A DNA stretch of 64,000 bases from contig JAAEZD010000020.1 in assembly GCA_018223035.1 (NCBI GenBank), forward strand, positions 1 to 64,000, in the 5' to 3' direction. A model generated the notes under the pieces. It searched no databases and was not told the origin of the DNA. It saw only the letters and a program-made list of their open reading frames with translations. The DNA comes from Heliomarina sp018223035. GTDB lineage: Bacteria > Pseudomonadota > Alphaproteobacteria > Rhodobacterales > Rhodobacteraceae. Below are positions 35,040-44,879 of the stretch, one piece after another (position 1 is the first letter of the stretch; the number at the start of each line of letters is the position of its first letter). A program made the translations under genes and the position numbers.

Positions 35040-36239
35040 TCAGGCCGGTTCCGACTGGAATACCGTGCTTACCTCTGACCGGATGATCCGAGCGATGAGC
35101 GCACAATCTTCCTCGCTGAATGTCAGCGGCACGCGCATGTCAAGTATTGCTGACAGGACGCGATCACTCTCCGGCATAGGCGCTGAAGGTGCATATCGCC
35201 AGCTGTCATAGCGCGAGGTGAACGCCTTCGGCTCAGACGCACCAAACCATTTCAGCTCGACACCGCGCTGAGCGCATCGCGAAACCACATCCTCGACCTT
35301 TTCCGCCGGCCAGTCTGACAACAGAAACTGGATCGAGGAGCCCACGAAATGTTCTTCCGGGGGACGCTCGACGACGGTAAGACCGGGCGTTTCGCGCAGA
35401 CCCGCCTCAATGGTCCTGTAGCGCTTGTTCCAGCGTTGCACCTGTGCGGGCAGCGCCGCCAGTTGCGGGCGCAGAAGCGCCGCCCTAAGGTTATCCATCC
35501 GTCCGGAAACATTCGGCGTTTCGTACTTGATTTGCGCGAATACTTCGGGCGCGGGCGCCGCCAGATGGCGTTCGTAGAGCATGTAGGACCCGGACAGGAT
35601 GATGGCACGCGCGGCCAGTTCTTCGTCATCGGTCACGAGGAACCCGCCTTCGCCCGAATTGATGTGTTTGTACGTCTGGCAGGAATATGCGGCGGCGAGG
35701 CCGTGACGCCCGGATGGAACGTCGCGCCAATGCGCCCCCATCGTATGAGCGCAATCTTCGATCACGGCGATACCGTTTCCGTCGCAGATCGCCATCAGCC
35801 GGTCCATGTCACAGATATGGCCACGCATATGCGACAGAAGCAGATAATCCGCCTGATCCGCCTTGGACTCAAGGTCGGCAAGATCGATTGTAAGGCTCTC
35901 GGACACGCCAACGAATACCGGCACAGCCCCCAGCGAAGCGATCGCGCCGGGCACAGGCGCCAGCGTGAAGGTGTTTGTCAGTACGCTGTCGCCCGGTTTG
36001 ACACCGGCCGCTCGAAGCGCGGTCGCCATGGCGTAGCCCCCCGAAGCAACGGCCACGCAATACTTGGCACCGGTGAATGCCGCGAACTCCTGCTCTAAAA
36101 GCGCTGTCTCGCCAAGCTCGCCATCGGCAACGTTGTATCGATGTAACCTCCCGCTTTGCATGATGCGCACGGCGGCTGCGATGGCCGCTTCGGGGATCGG
36201 TTCTTGCTGGGTAAAACTACCCTTGAAAATCTCTTTCAT
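35040..36239 (-). CDS. DegT/DnrJ/EryC1/StrS family aminotransferase
   Basis: 399 residues, PLP-dependent fold type I. The region GDSVLTNTFTLAPVPGAIASLGA, EDCAHTMGAHW (Asp to the PLP ring nitrogen) and SCQTYKHINSGEGGFL (Schiff-base lysine) are intact. Such enzymes aminate keto-sugars or related small molecules. No other sugar-nucleotide gene is adjacent, so the substrate is open. The gene converges with creA, 4 bases apart. Confidence 0.88.
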   Translation of the reverse strand: MKEIFKGSFTQQEPIPEAAIAAAVRIMQSGRLHRYNVADGELGETALLEQEFAAFTGAKYCVAVASGGYAMATALRAAGVKPGDSVLTNTFTLAPVPGAIASLGAVPVFVGVSESLTIDLADLESKADQADYLLLSHMRGHICDMDRLMAICDGNGIAVIEDCAHTMGAHWRDVPSGRHGLAAAYSCQTYKHINSGEGGFLVTDDEELAARAIILSGSYMLYERHLAAPAPEVFAQIKYETPNVSGRMDNLRAALLRPQLAALPAQVQRWNKRYRTIEAGLRETPGLTVVERPPEEHFVGSSIQFLLSDWPAEKVEDVVSRCAQRGVELKWFGASEPKAFTSRYDSWRYAPSAPMPESDRVLSAILDMRVPLTFSEEDCALIARIIRSEVSTVFQSEPA

Positions 36240-36330
36240 GCCTCTTTCTGCGCCTGGGCCAAACCTGCGTCAAGTGACCTTGAAGGGTTGGTCGGAGACC
36301 GCATCGCGACGGCACGAATTTGGCTCACTT

Positions 36331-37023
36331 CTATGCCGTTGCTTGATCGGCATCTCCGTTGCGTCCGATCAAATTTCCTACCACGTCGGCAAGGTCGGCA
36401 AAGTCGTGGAGCAGCGCTTCGGGTTCCAGCGCAGCCATGTCGTCGCCCGCCGGACCAAAGGTCACGAGAACAGAGGGGACCCCGGCGGCGCGCGCCGTAT
36501 TCCGGTCCGTGTCGCTATCTCCGATCAGAACGCAAAGTGCCGGGTCGCCCCCTGCCCGCCGTGCCGCTTCGCGCAGGGGCTCCGGATCGGGTTTGCGCAC
36601 CGGCAGCGTGTCGGCACCGACCATCGACGCAAATGCATCACGCACACCTAAACTCTGCAACAGCTTCTCTGCCAGAGCTTCGGGCTTGTTCGTACAGATG
36701 CCGACTCCATACCCAAGTCGGCGCAGGGTTTCGACTGCATCCATCGCACCGGGATAAAGCGTTGTGTGGCTGGCGATGTCTTGATCATAGGCTTCCAGCA
36801 GGATCGGGTAATACTGATCGACCGTCGCCGCATCGAAAAGCGTAAGCCGATCGAGACCTTCGCTCAGCATACGGCGGCCGCCTCGCAAAGCAATCGCGGC
36901 ATCCTTGACCGGATCAAGTATGTCTCCCAGCCCCATTTCGCGAAAACAATAATTGGCCGAGGCGATCAAATCGCGCGACGTATCGGCAAGCGTTCCATCA
37001 AGGTCGAAAATGACCGTCCGCAT
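36331..37023 (-). CDS. gph: Phosphoglycolate phosphatase (HAD family)
   Basis: 230 residues. HAD motif I FDLDGTLADTSRD, motif II ICTNKPE and motif IV GDSDTDRNTARAAG are clear. It removes phosphate from 2-phosphoglycolate formed in DNA repair or oxygenase reactions; other small phosphosugars are possible. ATG 37023 is supported by AAGGGG; the upstream in-frame start at 37074 is not. It is divergent from glmU. Confidence 0.88.
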   Translation of the reverse strand: MRTVIFDLDGTLADTSRDLIASANYCFREMGLGDILDPVKDAAIALRGGRRMLSEGLDRLTLFDAATVDQYYPILLEAYDQDIASHTTLYPGAMDAVETLRRLGYGVGICTNKPEALAEKLLQSLGVRDAFASMVGADTLPVRKPDPEPLREAARRAGGDPALCVLIGDSDTDRNTARAAGVPSVLVTFGPAGDDMAALEPEALLHDFADLADVVGNLIGRNGDADQATA

Positions 37024-37156
37024 GAAATCCCCTTCTGTCGGCGTGAATCCGCCTCTACCTGTTGCAACGTGCAACCTAGATTGATCCCGGCGCGGCTTGC
37101 GCCGCGCTAATCAGCGGATAAAACGGTCGGAATCGAAATACAAAGAGAAAACACCC

Positions 37157-38509
37157 ATGGACACCGCACTTGTCATCCTCGCCGCCGGAAAAGGGACGCG
37201 GATGAACTCAGACCTGCCAAAAGTGCTGCATCCGATTGCACAGGCCCCGATGCTGGCCCATGCGATGCGCGCAGGGGCGGCGATTGATCCGGTGCGGACA
37301 GTCATCGTGGCGGGCCAAGGCGCGGATCAGGTTCGCGCGGCGGTGCAAGAGATCGACGAAGACGCGGTTGTGGTCCTTCAGCATGAGCAGAATGGCACCG
37401 CACACGCGGTGGACCAGGCGCGCGACGCGCTTGCCGGGTTTTCTGGCGATATCATCGTTCTTTACGGCGATACGCCGTTCATCACCGCCGGGACGCTAAG
37501 CGCCATGACAGAGGCGCGCGAACATCATGACCTCGTGGTTCTGGGCTTTGACACCGCTGATATTACGGCCCGATACGGCAGGCTTATCCTCGATGATGAC
37601 ACTCTCCTGAGGATCGTTGAATATAAGGATGCCACGGATCAAGAGCGCGCCATAAGCCTTTGCAATAGCGGCCTATTGGTTTGCAATTCGGAGACCCTTT
37701 TCGAGCTGATCGCCGAAGTCGGCAATGAAAATGCCTCGGGAGAATACTATCTGACGGATGTTGTCGAACATGCGAATGTACGGGGCTTGAGCGTTACGGC
37801 TGTCAAATGTGATGAGGCCGAAACGCTTGGTGTGAATTCCCGCGCAGATCTGGCGGCCGCCGACGCGGTTTTCCAGACAAGAGCGCGTAATGCCTTGCTC
37901 GAAGATGGGGTAACCCTGCTTGCACCTGAAACGGTCTACCTTGCCTATGATACGGTCATCGGTCGCGACAGTGTGATCGAGCCGAATGTTGTCTTCGGCC
38001 CTGACGTGACAATCGAATCCGGCGTCACGATCCGCGCTTTTTCGCACCTAGAAGGTTGCCATGTCAGCCGTGGGGCAACCATAGGGCCGTTTGCACGGCT
38101 CCGCCCCGGCGCAGAACTTGCCGAGAACACTCACATCGGCAACTTTGTCGAAATCAAGCAGGCAAACATTGCCGAGGGCGCCAAGATCAACCATCTGAGC
38201 TATATCGGCGATGCCGATATAGGCGAGAAAACAAATATCGGCGCAGGTACGATCACCTGCAACTACGACGGCGTGATGAAGCATCGCACCGTAATCGGCG
38301 CGAACGCATTTATCGGTTCGGACACGATGCTGGTCGCTCCAGTGACACTGGGCGACGGTGCGATGACAGCGTCCGGTTCGGTCATAACAAAAGACGTCGA
38401 GGCAGAGGCAATGGCGGTCGCTCGCGCCCGTCAGGTGAATAAACCGGGATTTGCGCGCAAATTGTTCGAAATGCTAAAGGCGCGTAAAGCTCAGCAGGGA
38501 AAAGGGTAA
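37157..38509 (+). CDS. glmU: Bifunctional UDP-N-acetylglucosamine pyrophosphorylase/glucosamine-1-phosphate N-acetyltransferase
   Basis: 450 residues. The uridyltransferase part opens with LAAGKGTRMNSDLPKVLHPI, the nucleotide-binding loop. From about residue 245 a left-handed beta-helix of hexapeptide repeats (FGPDVTIESGVTIRAFSHLEG) forms the acetyltransferase, with GAGTITCNYDG near the active site. It makes UDP-GlcNAc for peptidoglycan and LPS. ATG 37157 is chosen because the protein family starts there. glmS follows after 5 bases. Confidence 0.96.
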   Translation: MDTALVILAAGKGTRMNSDLPKVLHPIAQAPMLAHAMRAGAAIDPVRTVIVAGQGADQVRAAVQEIDEDAVVVLQHEQNGTAHAVDQARDALAGFSGDIIVLYGDTPFITAGTLSAMTEAREHHDLVVLGFDTADITARYGRLILDDDTLLRIVEYKDATDQERAISLCNSGLLVCNSETLFELIAEVGNENASGEYYLTDVVEHANVRGLSVTAVKCDEAETLGVNSRADLAAADAVFQTRARNALLEDGVTLLAPETVYLAYDTVIGRDSVIEPNVVFGPDVTIESGVTIRAFSHLEGCHVSRGATIGPFARLRPGAELAENTHIGNFVEIKQANIAEGAKINHLSYIGDADIGEKTNIGAGTITCNYDGVMKHRTVIGANAFIGSDTMLVAPVTLGDGAMTASGSVITKDVEAEAMAVARARQVNKPGFARKLFEMLKARKAQQGKG

Positions 38510-38514
38510 GAAAA

Positions 38515-40338
38515 ATGTGCGGAATTGTTGGCGTTCTCGGCAAGCACGAAGCCGCCCCGATCCTCGTGGAGGCCCTGAAACGCCTTGAATATCGCGGATA
38601 TGACAGTGCCGGTATCGCCACGGTGAATGACGGTGTGCTTGACCGTCGCCGTGCTGTTGGCAAACTCGTCAATCTGTCCGATCTTCTGGTTCACGAGCCG
38701 CTGACAGGTAAGTCCGGCATCGGTCACACCCGCTGGGCAACCCATGGCGCGCCAACAGTTACGAACGCCCACCCCCATCAGGCTGGCAAAGTCGCGGTTG
38801 TCCATAATGGCATCATCGAGAACTTTCGCGAATTACGCAGTGAGCTGGCCGAAGCCGGGGTGAAATTCGTCACCGAAACGGATACCGAAACCGTCGCATT
38901 GCTGGCCGAGCAATACATGCGCAGCGGTGACAGTCCGACTGATGCCGTGTTCAAGACGCTTGACCGGCTGCAGGGTGCGTTTGCGCTCGCCTTTCTGTTC
39001 GAAGGTCAGGACGATCTCATCATCGCTGCGCGCAAAGGATCCCCACTCGCCATTGGGCATGGTGAGGGCGAGATGTTCGTGGGCTCGGACGCTATCGCTC
39101 TCTCGCCATTGACCGATCGGATCACCTATCTCGAGGAAGGCGACCGTGCCGTGGTGACGCGGAATTCGCTGCAAATCTACGATTTGAATGGCGGAGAGGT
39201 CGAACGCGACATTCAGGAAATCCAGATTGCTTCCGCCCGCATCGACAAGGCGGGGCACAAGCACTTCATGGCAAAGGAAATCTCTGAACAACCGCATGTG
39301 ATCGCCGAAGCACTGGGGCACTATCTGCCCGCTGGCGGAGGATCGGTCGAACTGCCGGACCCCAGCATCGATTTTTCCAAGATCCAGCGCATGACGATGG
39401 TCGGCTGCGGCACCGCCTATTACGCCTGCCTCACGGCGAAATACTGGTTCGAGCAACTCGCCCGCCTCCCCGTCGAGGTCGATATTGCCTCGGAATTCCG
39501 CTATCGTGAACCGCCGGTCACCGATGGCACGCTTGCCCTCTTTGTCAGCCAGTCAGGTGAAACCGCCGACACACTCGCCGCGCTGCGTTACGTTTCCGGC
39601 AAGGCCGATAAAATCGTCTCGGTCGTAAACGTGCCGCAGAGTTCAATCGCGCGCGAAAGCGATCTCGTACTGCCCATTCATGCCGGGGTGGAAATCGGCG
39701 TGGCCTCGACCAAGGCGTTCACCTGCCAGCTTACCGTTTTGTTGATGCTGGCACTGAAGGCCGCAGCAGACCGTGGTACGCTAAGCGAGGATGAACTGGC
39801 CGATCACGTTGCCGCCTTGCGCGGTCTCCCTGCCGTGCTTGGCTCGGCGCTGGATGAAAGCGAAAACATCCGGCGCGCTGCCCAACAGTTGAGCGAAGCG
39901 CGGGATGTCCTGTTCCTCGGTCGCGGCCCGATGTACCCCCTCGCTTTGGAAGGCGCTCTGAAACTAAAGGAAATCAGCTACATTCACGCCGAAGCTTATG
40001 CCTCCGGAGAATTGAAACACGGCCCAATCGCGCTGATCGACAAGCATATGCCTGTCGTGGTCATGGCCCCTTGCGACGCGCTTTTCGACAAGACCGTTTC
40101 GAACATGCAGGAAGTCATGGCACGCAAGGGACAGGTCGTGCTGATTTCCGACAGCGACGGAATTGCCGAGGCGAGCGATGGCGTTTGGCTATCTATCACG
40201 ATGCCGAAAATTGCACCGGCACTTGCACCAATCCTCTACGCCATCCCGGCCCAATTGCTCGCCTATCACACGGCGGTGGCCAAAGGCACAGACGTGGACC
40301 AGCCCCGAAATTTGGCAAAATCCGTTACTGTGGAGTGA
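38515..40338 (+). CDS. glmS: Glutamine-fructose-6-phosphate aminotransferase (isomerizing)
   Basis: 607 residues, full length. MCGIVGVLG gives the N-terminal catalytic cysteine of the glutamine amidotransferase domain, and the RYDSAG-like EYRGYDSAGIAT follows. Two SIS domains (VGCGTAYYACLTAKYWFEQL, LFVSQSGETADTLAALRY) and the C-terminal KSVTVE complete it. It makes glucosamine-6-phosphate, the precursor used by GlmU. I saw no glmS ribozyme in the 5-base gap. Confidence 0.97.
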   Translation: MCGIVGVLGKHEAAPILVEALKRLEYRGYDSAGIATVNDGVLDRRRAVGKLVNLSDLLVHEPLTGKSGIGHTRWATHGAPTVTNAHPHQAGKVAVVHNGIIENFRELRSELAEAGVKFVTETDTETVALLAEQYMRSGDSPTDAVFKTLDRLQGAFALAFLFEGQDDLIIAARKGSPLAIGHGEGEMFVGSDAIALSPLTDRITYLEEGDRAVVTRNSLQIYDLNGGEVERDIQEIQIASARIDKAGHKHFMAKEISEQPHVIAEALGHYLPAGGGSVELPDPSIDFSKIQRMTMVGCGTAYYACLTAKYWFEQLARLPVEVDIASEFRYREPPVTDGTLALFVSQSGETADTLAALRYVSGKADKIVSVVNVPQSSIARESDLVLPIHAGVEIGVASTKAFTCQLTVLLMLALKAAADRGTLSEDELADHVAALRGLPAVLGSALDESENIRRAAQQLSEARDVLFLGRGPMYPLALEGALKLKEISYIHAEAYASGELKHGPIALIDKHMPVVVMAPCDALFDKTVSNMQEVMARKGQVVLISDSDGIAEASDGVWLSITMPKIAPALAPILYAIPAQLLAYHTAVAKGTDVDQPRNLAKSVTVE

Positions 40339-40341
40339 GCG

Positions 40342-40884
40342 ATGGCCAAGAAATTCCCTGCACTTACCGCAGATCATCGTAAGTTCATCGAACAACAGCA
40401 CATGTTCTTTTCCGGTTCAGCCGGGCCGAGCGGACGGGTCAACATCTCGCCCAAAGGCATGGATTCATTACGTATCTTGGGCGAGAATCGCATATTGTGG
40501 ATGAACCTGACCGGGTCCGGCAATGAAACGGCGGGTCACCTGAAGCAGGATCCGCGCATGACGCTCATGTGGTGTTCTTTCACGCGGCGCCCCCTGATCC
40601 TTCGCTGCTATGGCACTGCAGCGACCTATCACCCCGGAGATGACGGATGGGACAACCGCGCCGTCGAATTTCCCGCTCACCGCAGTGCGCGGCAGATCTA
40701 CGACGTGACCGTCGACATGGTGCAGACATCCTGTGGTTATGCCGTGCCGTTCATGGATTTTGTGCAGGACCGGGAGACCATGCAATCCTGGGTCGACGGA
40801 AAATCTGACGAAGACCTGCGCCAATATTGGCGTGACAAGAACACCACTACGCTGGACGGGCAGGAAACCGGCATCCCGGTGTAA
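40342..40884 (+). CDS. Pyridoxamine 5'-phosphate oxidase family protein
   Basis: 180 residues, split-barrel flavin-binding fold (FFSGSAGPSGRVNISPKGMDSLRILGENRILWMNLTGSG is the family opening). The later segment CGYAVPFMDFVQDRETMQSW is typical of the subgroup with an extra C-terminal helix. The reaction is unknown. It starts 3 bases after glmS and is probably its third operon member. Confidence 0.82.
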   Translation: MAKKFPALTADHRKFIEQQHMFFSGSAGPSGRVNISPKGMDSLRILGENRILWMNLTGSGNETAGHLKQDPRMTLMWCSFTRRPLILRCYGTAATYHPGDDGWDNRAVEFPAHRSARQIYDVTVDMVQTSCGYAVPFMDFVQDRETMQSWVDGKSDEDLRQYWRDKNTTTLDGQETGIPV

Positions 40885-41253
40885 TTACTCGCCGCCCTCC
40901 TGCTTGAAAGCGTCCAGAGCGCGCCGGTCTTTTTTGGTGGGCCGCTCTCCAACCCGTTCGGCAGGCTTGGCTTGTTCCTCCGGTTCAGTGAGATCTTCGT
41001 AGAGTGTCTGGGCTTCGGGCGCTGGCCCGCGTCTGTTCCCAATTGCGACTACACGAACGACCCGGACGCGCGCTCCTTGAGTAAAGGTCAGCACGTCATC
41101 GGGCGAAATCACCTGTGATGCCTTACTGACGCGCGTGCCATTCAGCCTCAGGTTGCCGCTGCCGACTTGTTTCGTCGCCAGCGACCTCGTTTTGAAAAAT
41201 CGGGCATACCAGAGCCATTTATCAACGCGCAGTTTTTCCGACGCGTCGCTCAT
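40885..41253 (-). CDS. S4-domain RNA-binding protein (Hsp15/HslR-like)
   Basis: 122 residues. The S4 fold is at the N-terminus: LRVDKWLWYARFFKTRSLATKQVGSGNLRLNGTRVSKASQVI. Proteins like E. coli Hsp15 bind free 50S subunits carrying stalled peptidyl-tRNA. A charged C-terminal tail (RPTKKDRRALDAFKQ) follows. It starts 5 bases after the large helicase gene, so both act on RNA from one transcript. Confidence 0.9.
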   Translation of the reverse strand: MSDASEKLRVDKWLWYARFFKTRSLATKQVGSGNLRLNGTRVSKASQVISPDDVLTFTQGARVRVVRVVAIGNRRGPAPEAQTLYEDLTEPEEQAKPAERVGERPTKKDRRALDAFKQEGGE

Positions 41254-41258
41254 GGCAA

Positions 41259-44201
41259 TTACTTCTTGTCCTTAAGCCCCATTAGAGCGGCGGCAAAAGG
41301 ATTATCCGGGTCGATCTTCTTTTCGTTCTTCGGCGGACGAGCGGAGTAATTGCCGCCCGACTGGGGTTTGCCTTTGCCCTGCGGCTTCTTCCCGCGCGGC
41401 TTGCCTTTACCCTGTAGTGCTTTGCCTGCCCCTGCCCCTCTCGGGCCCTTGGAACGTGCGTTGTGATTGGTCGTACGTCCCCAGGTGAAGGTAAAATAAA
41501 CTTCGGTCTCGGGACCGGCAATCTCTGCATCGGCAGCTGTTCCGGGCGCAACCTCGGTTTCCGACATTTCCGGAATTTCAGCCGGAACTTCGGGCTCTTC
41601 GGCCTTTTCCTCGGCGATCGGCGCAACCCCGTCTGCGGGAATGTCTGCAGTTTCTTCGACAATATCTGCCGGTGCCGGTGTTTCCGGTGCATCGACGACT
41701 CCGCCAGCCGGCGCATCATCGCCGCGATCCATAACGGGCGTGTCTTCAGATACCGTTTCGTCTTCTGTTCCGGTGCCTGCGGGTGCTTCTACCGGGTCCG
41801 GCATGACCTTATCAGCCGGTTTAACCTTCTCCCGCTCACCCCGTTCTGCGCGGTAACCAAGACCACCCATGAGATCGGCGAACTGTTCCAGCGTCATGCC
41901 AGTAATCGACAGCATATCGGGTTTCGCTTCAAAGCCAGCGCGGCTGTTTTCAGCCCGCAGCATGTCGGCGAGACGTTCCAACATGTCGATACGGATCGCC
42001 CGTTCGCCTGCCTCGCGGTAACCACACATGGTATGGTAGCCATCTGGCGCATCCTTGACCGCCGGCACGGTCACCAGACCCGGCGGCGGAGCTTCGGGAA
42101 ACTCCTGCAGGTTCTTCGCCAGCGCCCAGAGCACAAGCCGAAGCCGGGTCGGTGCAGGCTTGAGCAGCAGCGGCATGAAAATAGTAAACTGGCCAAACCG
42201 CATGCCATGCTTGCGCAGCGCGGCCCGTGCATCCTGATCAAGGTCTTTCACTTCCTGCGCCACTTCGGACCGGGGCAGAATGCCGTAGGCTTCGACCATG
42301 CGGAACGCAAAGCCCCTTGCGAGGCCGTTCAGAGTTTCATCACGCTGAAGATTCAGCAGCGGTTCAAACAGTGCGGCGATCTTGCGGTCGATGAAATGCT
42401 GAAGGCGGCGTTCGACCTTCTGGATGACTTCTGGTCCGGCAACGTCATCAACAAAGACTTCGATTCGCGGCTTCAGCGCCTCAGACCCGGCGACCAGTTT
42501 GCCGATTGCACTGTCGCCCCACATAAGGCCACCCTGCTCGGTAAAGTCGATCTCGGTATCGGGGGCATTGTAAAACCGGTCAGCCCGCAGATGGAATTGC
42601 GGCGCAAGCGCCTGAAGCGACGCCGATTTCAGCGCCTTTTCTTCTGCACCCGCCGCGCCCTTGTCAGCACGGAAACGGAAACCCTCAAGACGTCCGACAA
42701 ATTCGCCCTCGACGGTCACATCACCTTTTTCGTTCACCTCGGCCAAAAGGGCCTCCTTTTGTTTGAGCCGGCGCAGAAGTACAGACGTACGCCGGTCCAC
42801 AAATCTTTGCGTCAAACGCTCATGCAGAGCATCCGACACTCTATCTTCTACAGCGCGTGTATGACCGCGCCAATGGCTTTCGTCCCGCGTCCAGCCTTTG
42901 CGTTGAGCCACATAAGTCCATGTGCGGATAAATGCCAGACGTTTGCTTAACGCATCGATATCCCCATCGGTTCGATCGATGCGTTTGATTTGTCGCGCGA
43001 TCCAATCATCAGGCACCTGACCGTTCTGATGCAGGTGGTTAAAGATGACCTCAAGCAAGGCGGCGTGTTCGGCATGGCTGATGCCACGGAAATCCGGGAT
43101 ACGGCAGACATCCCAGAGCAGACGAACGGAGACGGCATCGCTGGCGCGGGCCGCGACCTCGGCGCTGGCAGACAAGGTACGCAGCGCTACCAGATCGTCC
43201 GCATCGCGCGCCTTGACGAGATTCTCGTTATCGGGCGAGGCTTCGAGCGACCGGATCAGCGCGTCGCAGGAGCCGAATTGCAGACCCGGGTTGCGCCAGT
43301 TCAGCTTTTTCAAAGGCGTGAAACGATGTTCCATAATCGCCTGCGCGACACCGTCATCTAGGGGACGCGCCTCGCCGGTGACGCCGAATGTCCCGTGCGA
43401 CATGCCCCGCCCTGCGCGGCCCGCGATCTGCGCCAGTTCGTTCGGCGCCAAAGGGCGCATGCGGCGACCATCGAATTTGGTCAGAGAGGAAAATGCCACG
43501 TGGTCGATATCAAGGTTCAGCCCCATCCCGATCGCATCCGTCGCGACGAGATAATCGACTTCGCCGTTTTGATACAGCGCGACCTGCGCGTTCCTCGTTC
43601 GCGGGCTAAGCGCCCCCATCACCACGGCGGCACCGCCTTTCTGACGACGGATCAACTCTGCAATGGCGTAGACATTGTCGACGGAGAACCCCACGATGGC
43701 ACTGCGCGGCGGCATCCGGCTGACCTTTTTCGCGCCGGAATAGACCAGTTGAGACATACGTTCACGCTGGACGAAACGCGCCTCGGGCACCAATTCGGCA
43801 ATCGGCCCCCGCATTGTGTCCGACCCAAGGAAAAGGGTCTCATGCAGCCCCCGTGACCGCAGGAGACGGTCGGTAAAAACATGCCCCCGTTCAGGATCGG
43901 CACATAGCTGAATTTCGTCGACCGCAAGGAAATCACACCCCATGCCTTCTGGCATAGCCTCGACCGTACAGACCCAATATTGCGTGCGCGGGGGGACGAT
44001 ACGCTCTTCGCCGGTGACAAGCGCCACGACCGACGGCCCGCGGATCGCCACGATACGGTCGTAAACCTCACGCGCCAGCAGGCGAAGCGGCAGTCCGATC
44101 ACCCCGGTACGGTGGCCCAGCATACGTTCGATAGCGTAATGTGTCTTGCCGGTATTCGTGGGGCCAAGGACGGCCACGACCCGTGATGATCCTGTCACCA
44201 T
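41259..44201 (-). CDS. Large SUV3-like RNA helicase with low-complexity C-terminal tail
   Basis: 980 residues. Walker A is in AVLGPTNTGKTHYAIERML, motif II is AVDEIQL, and QIAGRAGRG is motif VI, as in mitochondrial SUV3/SUPV3L1 helicases. A SUV3-type C-terminal region (about 500-760) follows. From about 790 the chain is Ala/Glu/Pro/Thr-rich acidic (about 110 residues), then a very basic Gly/Lys tail (GKALQGKGKPRGKKPQGKGK) ending DNPFAAALMGLKDKK. It probably takes part in RNA turnover. This architecture is seen in alphaproteobacterial helicase-related proteins. Confidence 0.88.
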   Translation of the reverse strand: MVTGSSRVVAVLGPTNTGKTHYAIERMLGHRTGVIGLPLRLLAREVYDRIVAIRGPSVVALVTGEERIVPPRTQYWVCTVEAMPEGMGCDFLAVDEIQLCADPERGHVFTDRLLRSRGLHETLFLGSDTMRGPIAELVPEARFVQRERMSQLVYSGAKKVSRMPPRSAIVGFSVDNVYAIAELIRRQKGGAAVVMGALSPRTRNAQVALYQNGEVDYLVATDAIGMGLNLDIDHVAFSSLTKFDGRRMRPLAPNELAQIAGRAGRGMSHGTFGVTGEARPLDDGVAQAIMEHRFTPLKKLNWRNPGLQFGSCDALIRSLEASPDNENLVKARDADDLVALRTLSASAEVAARASDAVSVRLLWDVCRIPDFRGISHAEHAALLEVIFNHLHQNGQVPDDWIARQIKRIDRTDGDIDALSKRLAFIRTWTYVAQRKGWTRDESHWRGHTRAVEDRVSDALHERLTQRFVDRRTSVLLRRLKQKEALLAEVNEKGDVTVEGEFVGRLEGFRFRADKGAAGAEEKALKSASLQALAPQFHLRADRFYNAPDTEIDFTEQGGLMWGDSAIGKLVAGSEALKPRIEVFVDDVAGPEVIQKVERRLQHFIDRKIAALFEPLLNLQRDETLNGLARGFAFRMVEAYGILPRSEVAQEVKDLDQDARAALRKHGMRFGQFTIFMPLLLKPAPTRLRLVLWALAKNLQEFPEAPPPGLVTVPAVKDAPDGYHTMCGYREAGERAIRIDMLERLADMLRAENSRAGFEAKPDMLSITGMTLEQFADLMGGLGYRAERGEREKVKPADKVMPDPVEAPAGTGTEDETVSEDTPVMDRGDDAPAGGVVDAPETPAPADIVEETADIPADGVAPIAEEKAEEPEVPAEIPEMSETEVAPGTAADAEIAGPETEVYFTFTWGRTTNHNARSKGPRGAGAGKALQGKGKPRGKKPQGKGKPQSGGNYSARPPKNEKKIDPDNPFAAALMGLKDKK

Positions 44202-44234
44202 CTGCTTCCTGACATTGAAGTGAATGGATCGCTC

Positions 44235-44804
44235 TTAGAGAGACGTACCTTCGATACGTCCCTGTAACCGCTCCACCGCGGCAGCAACAGGTTCGCTGTG
44301 CGGATTTATCGCCAGGGCACGCACATAGGCATCGTAGGCGCGCTGGGGGTAATCAAAGGTTTCCAACATTGCCCCCAATCCGTAGATCGCATCGTAGTTA
44401 TTCGGGTTCAGCGCCAGCGCCCGTTCGATATCCGCCATGGCAGGCCCAAACAATTCCTTGGCAAAATAGGCCGACGCACGCGCATGATACCCTTCGGCGA
44501 ATTCCGGAGCATGATCGGTCAGGGCTGTCAGGTGTTCAATCGCCGCATCCACATCTTCCTGTTCCAGTGCTTCGCGACCACGCTTGAGCAGCAGATCCAA
44601 CGTCGGAGAGCCGCTCTTGCTCCAGAGCGCCTGAAGCTGCCGGTCAAGGCGTTTTGCTTCGGTCGAATCGGCCTTTTTCAGCTCTTCGAGAAGCGCCGCT
44701 TCATCTGTTAAATCAGCGGTTTGACTACTCAAAGGTAAGGAATACATGACTAGAGCGAGAGCTGCCGCCACGGTACGTTTGAGATTGGGATGATGAATGC
44801 TCAT
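44235..44804 (-). CDS. Tetratricopeptide-repeat protein, exported
   Basis: 189 residues. A signal-like N-terminus (VAAALALVMYSLPLSSQTADLTD) is followed by three TPR motifs at about residues 75-175 (AIEHLTALTDHAPEFAEGYHARASAYF, MADIERALALNPNNYDAIYGLGAMLE, YDAYVRALAINPHSEPV). It is likely a periplasmic interaction protein; its partner is unknown. It precedes the helicase gene by 33 bases on the same strand. Confidence 0.8.
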   Translation of the reverse strand: MSIHHPNLKRTVAAALALVMYSLPLSSQTADLTDEAALLEELKKADSTEAKRLDRQLQALWSKSGSPTLDLLLKRGREALEQEDVDAAIEHLTALTDHAPEFAEGYHARASAYFAKELFGPAMADIERALALNPNNYDAIYGLGAMLETFDYPQRAYDAYVRALAINPHSEPVAAAVERLQGRIEGTSL

Positions 44805-44879
44805 AACAGGTCACAGTGTAACGTGGCGCGCGGCGAAGGCCAGAGACAAGCGTGTCAATTTTTCAACGAGAGGTAAAAT

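Noticed and set aside
38510..38514. glmS ribozyme
   Set aside because: Only 5 bases separate glmU and glmS, too few for it, and this ribozyme is typical of Gram-positive bacteria.
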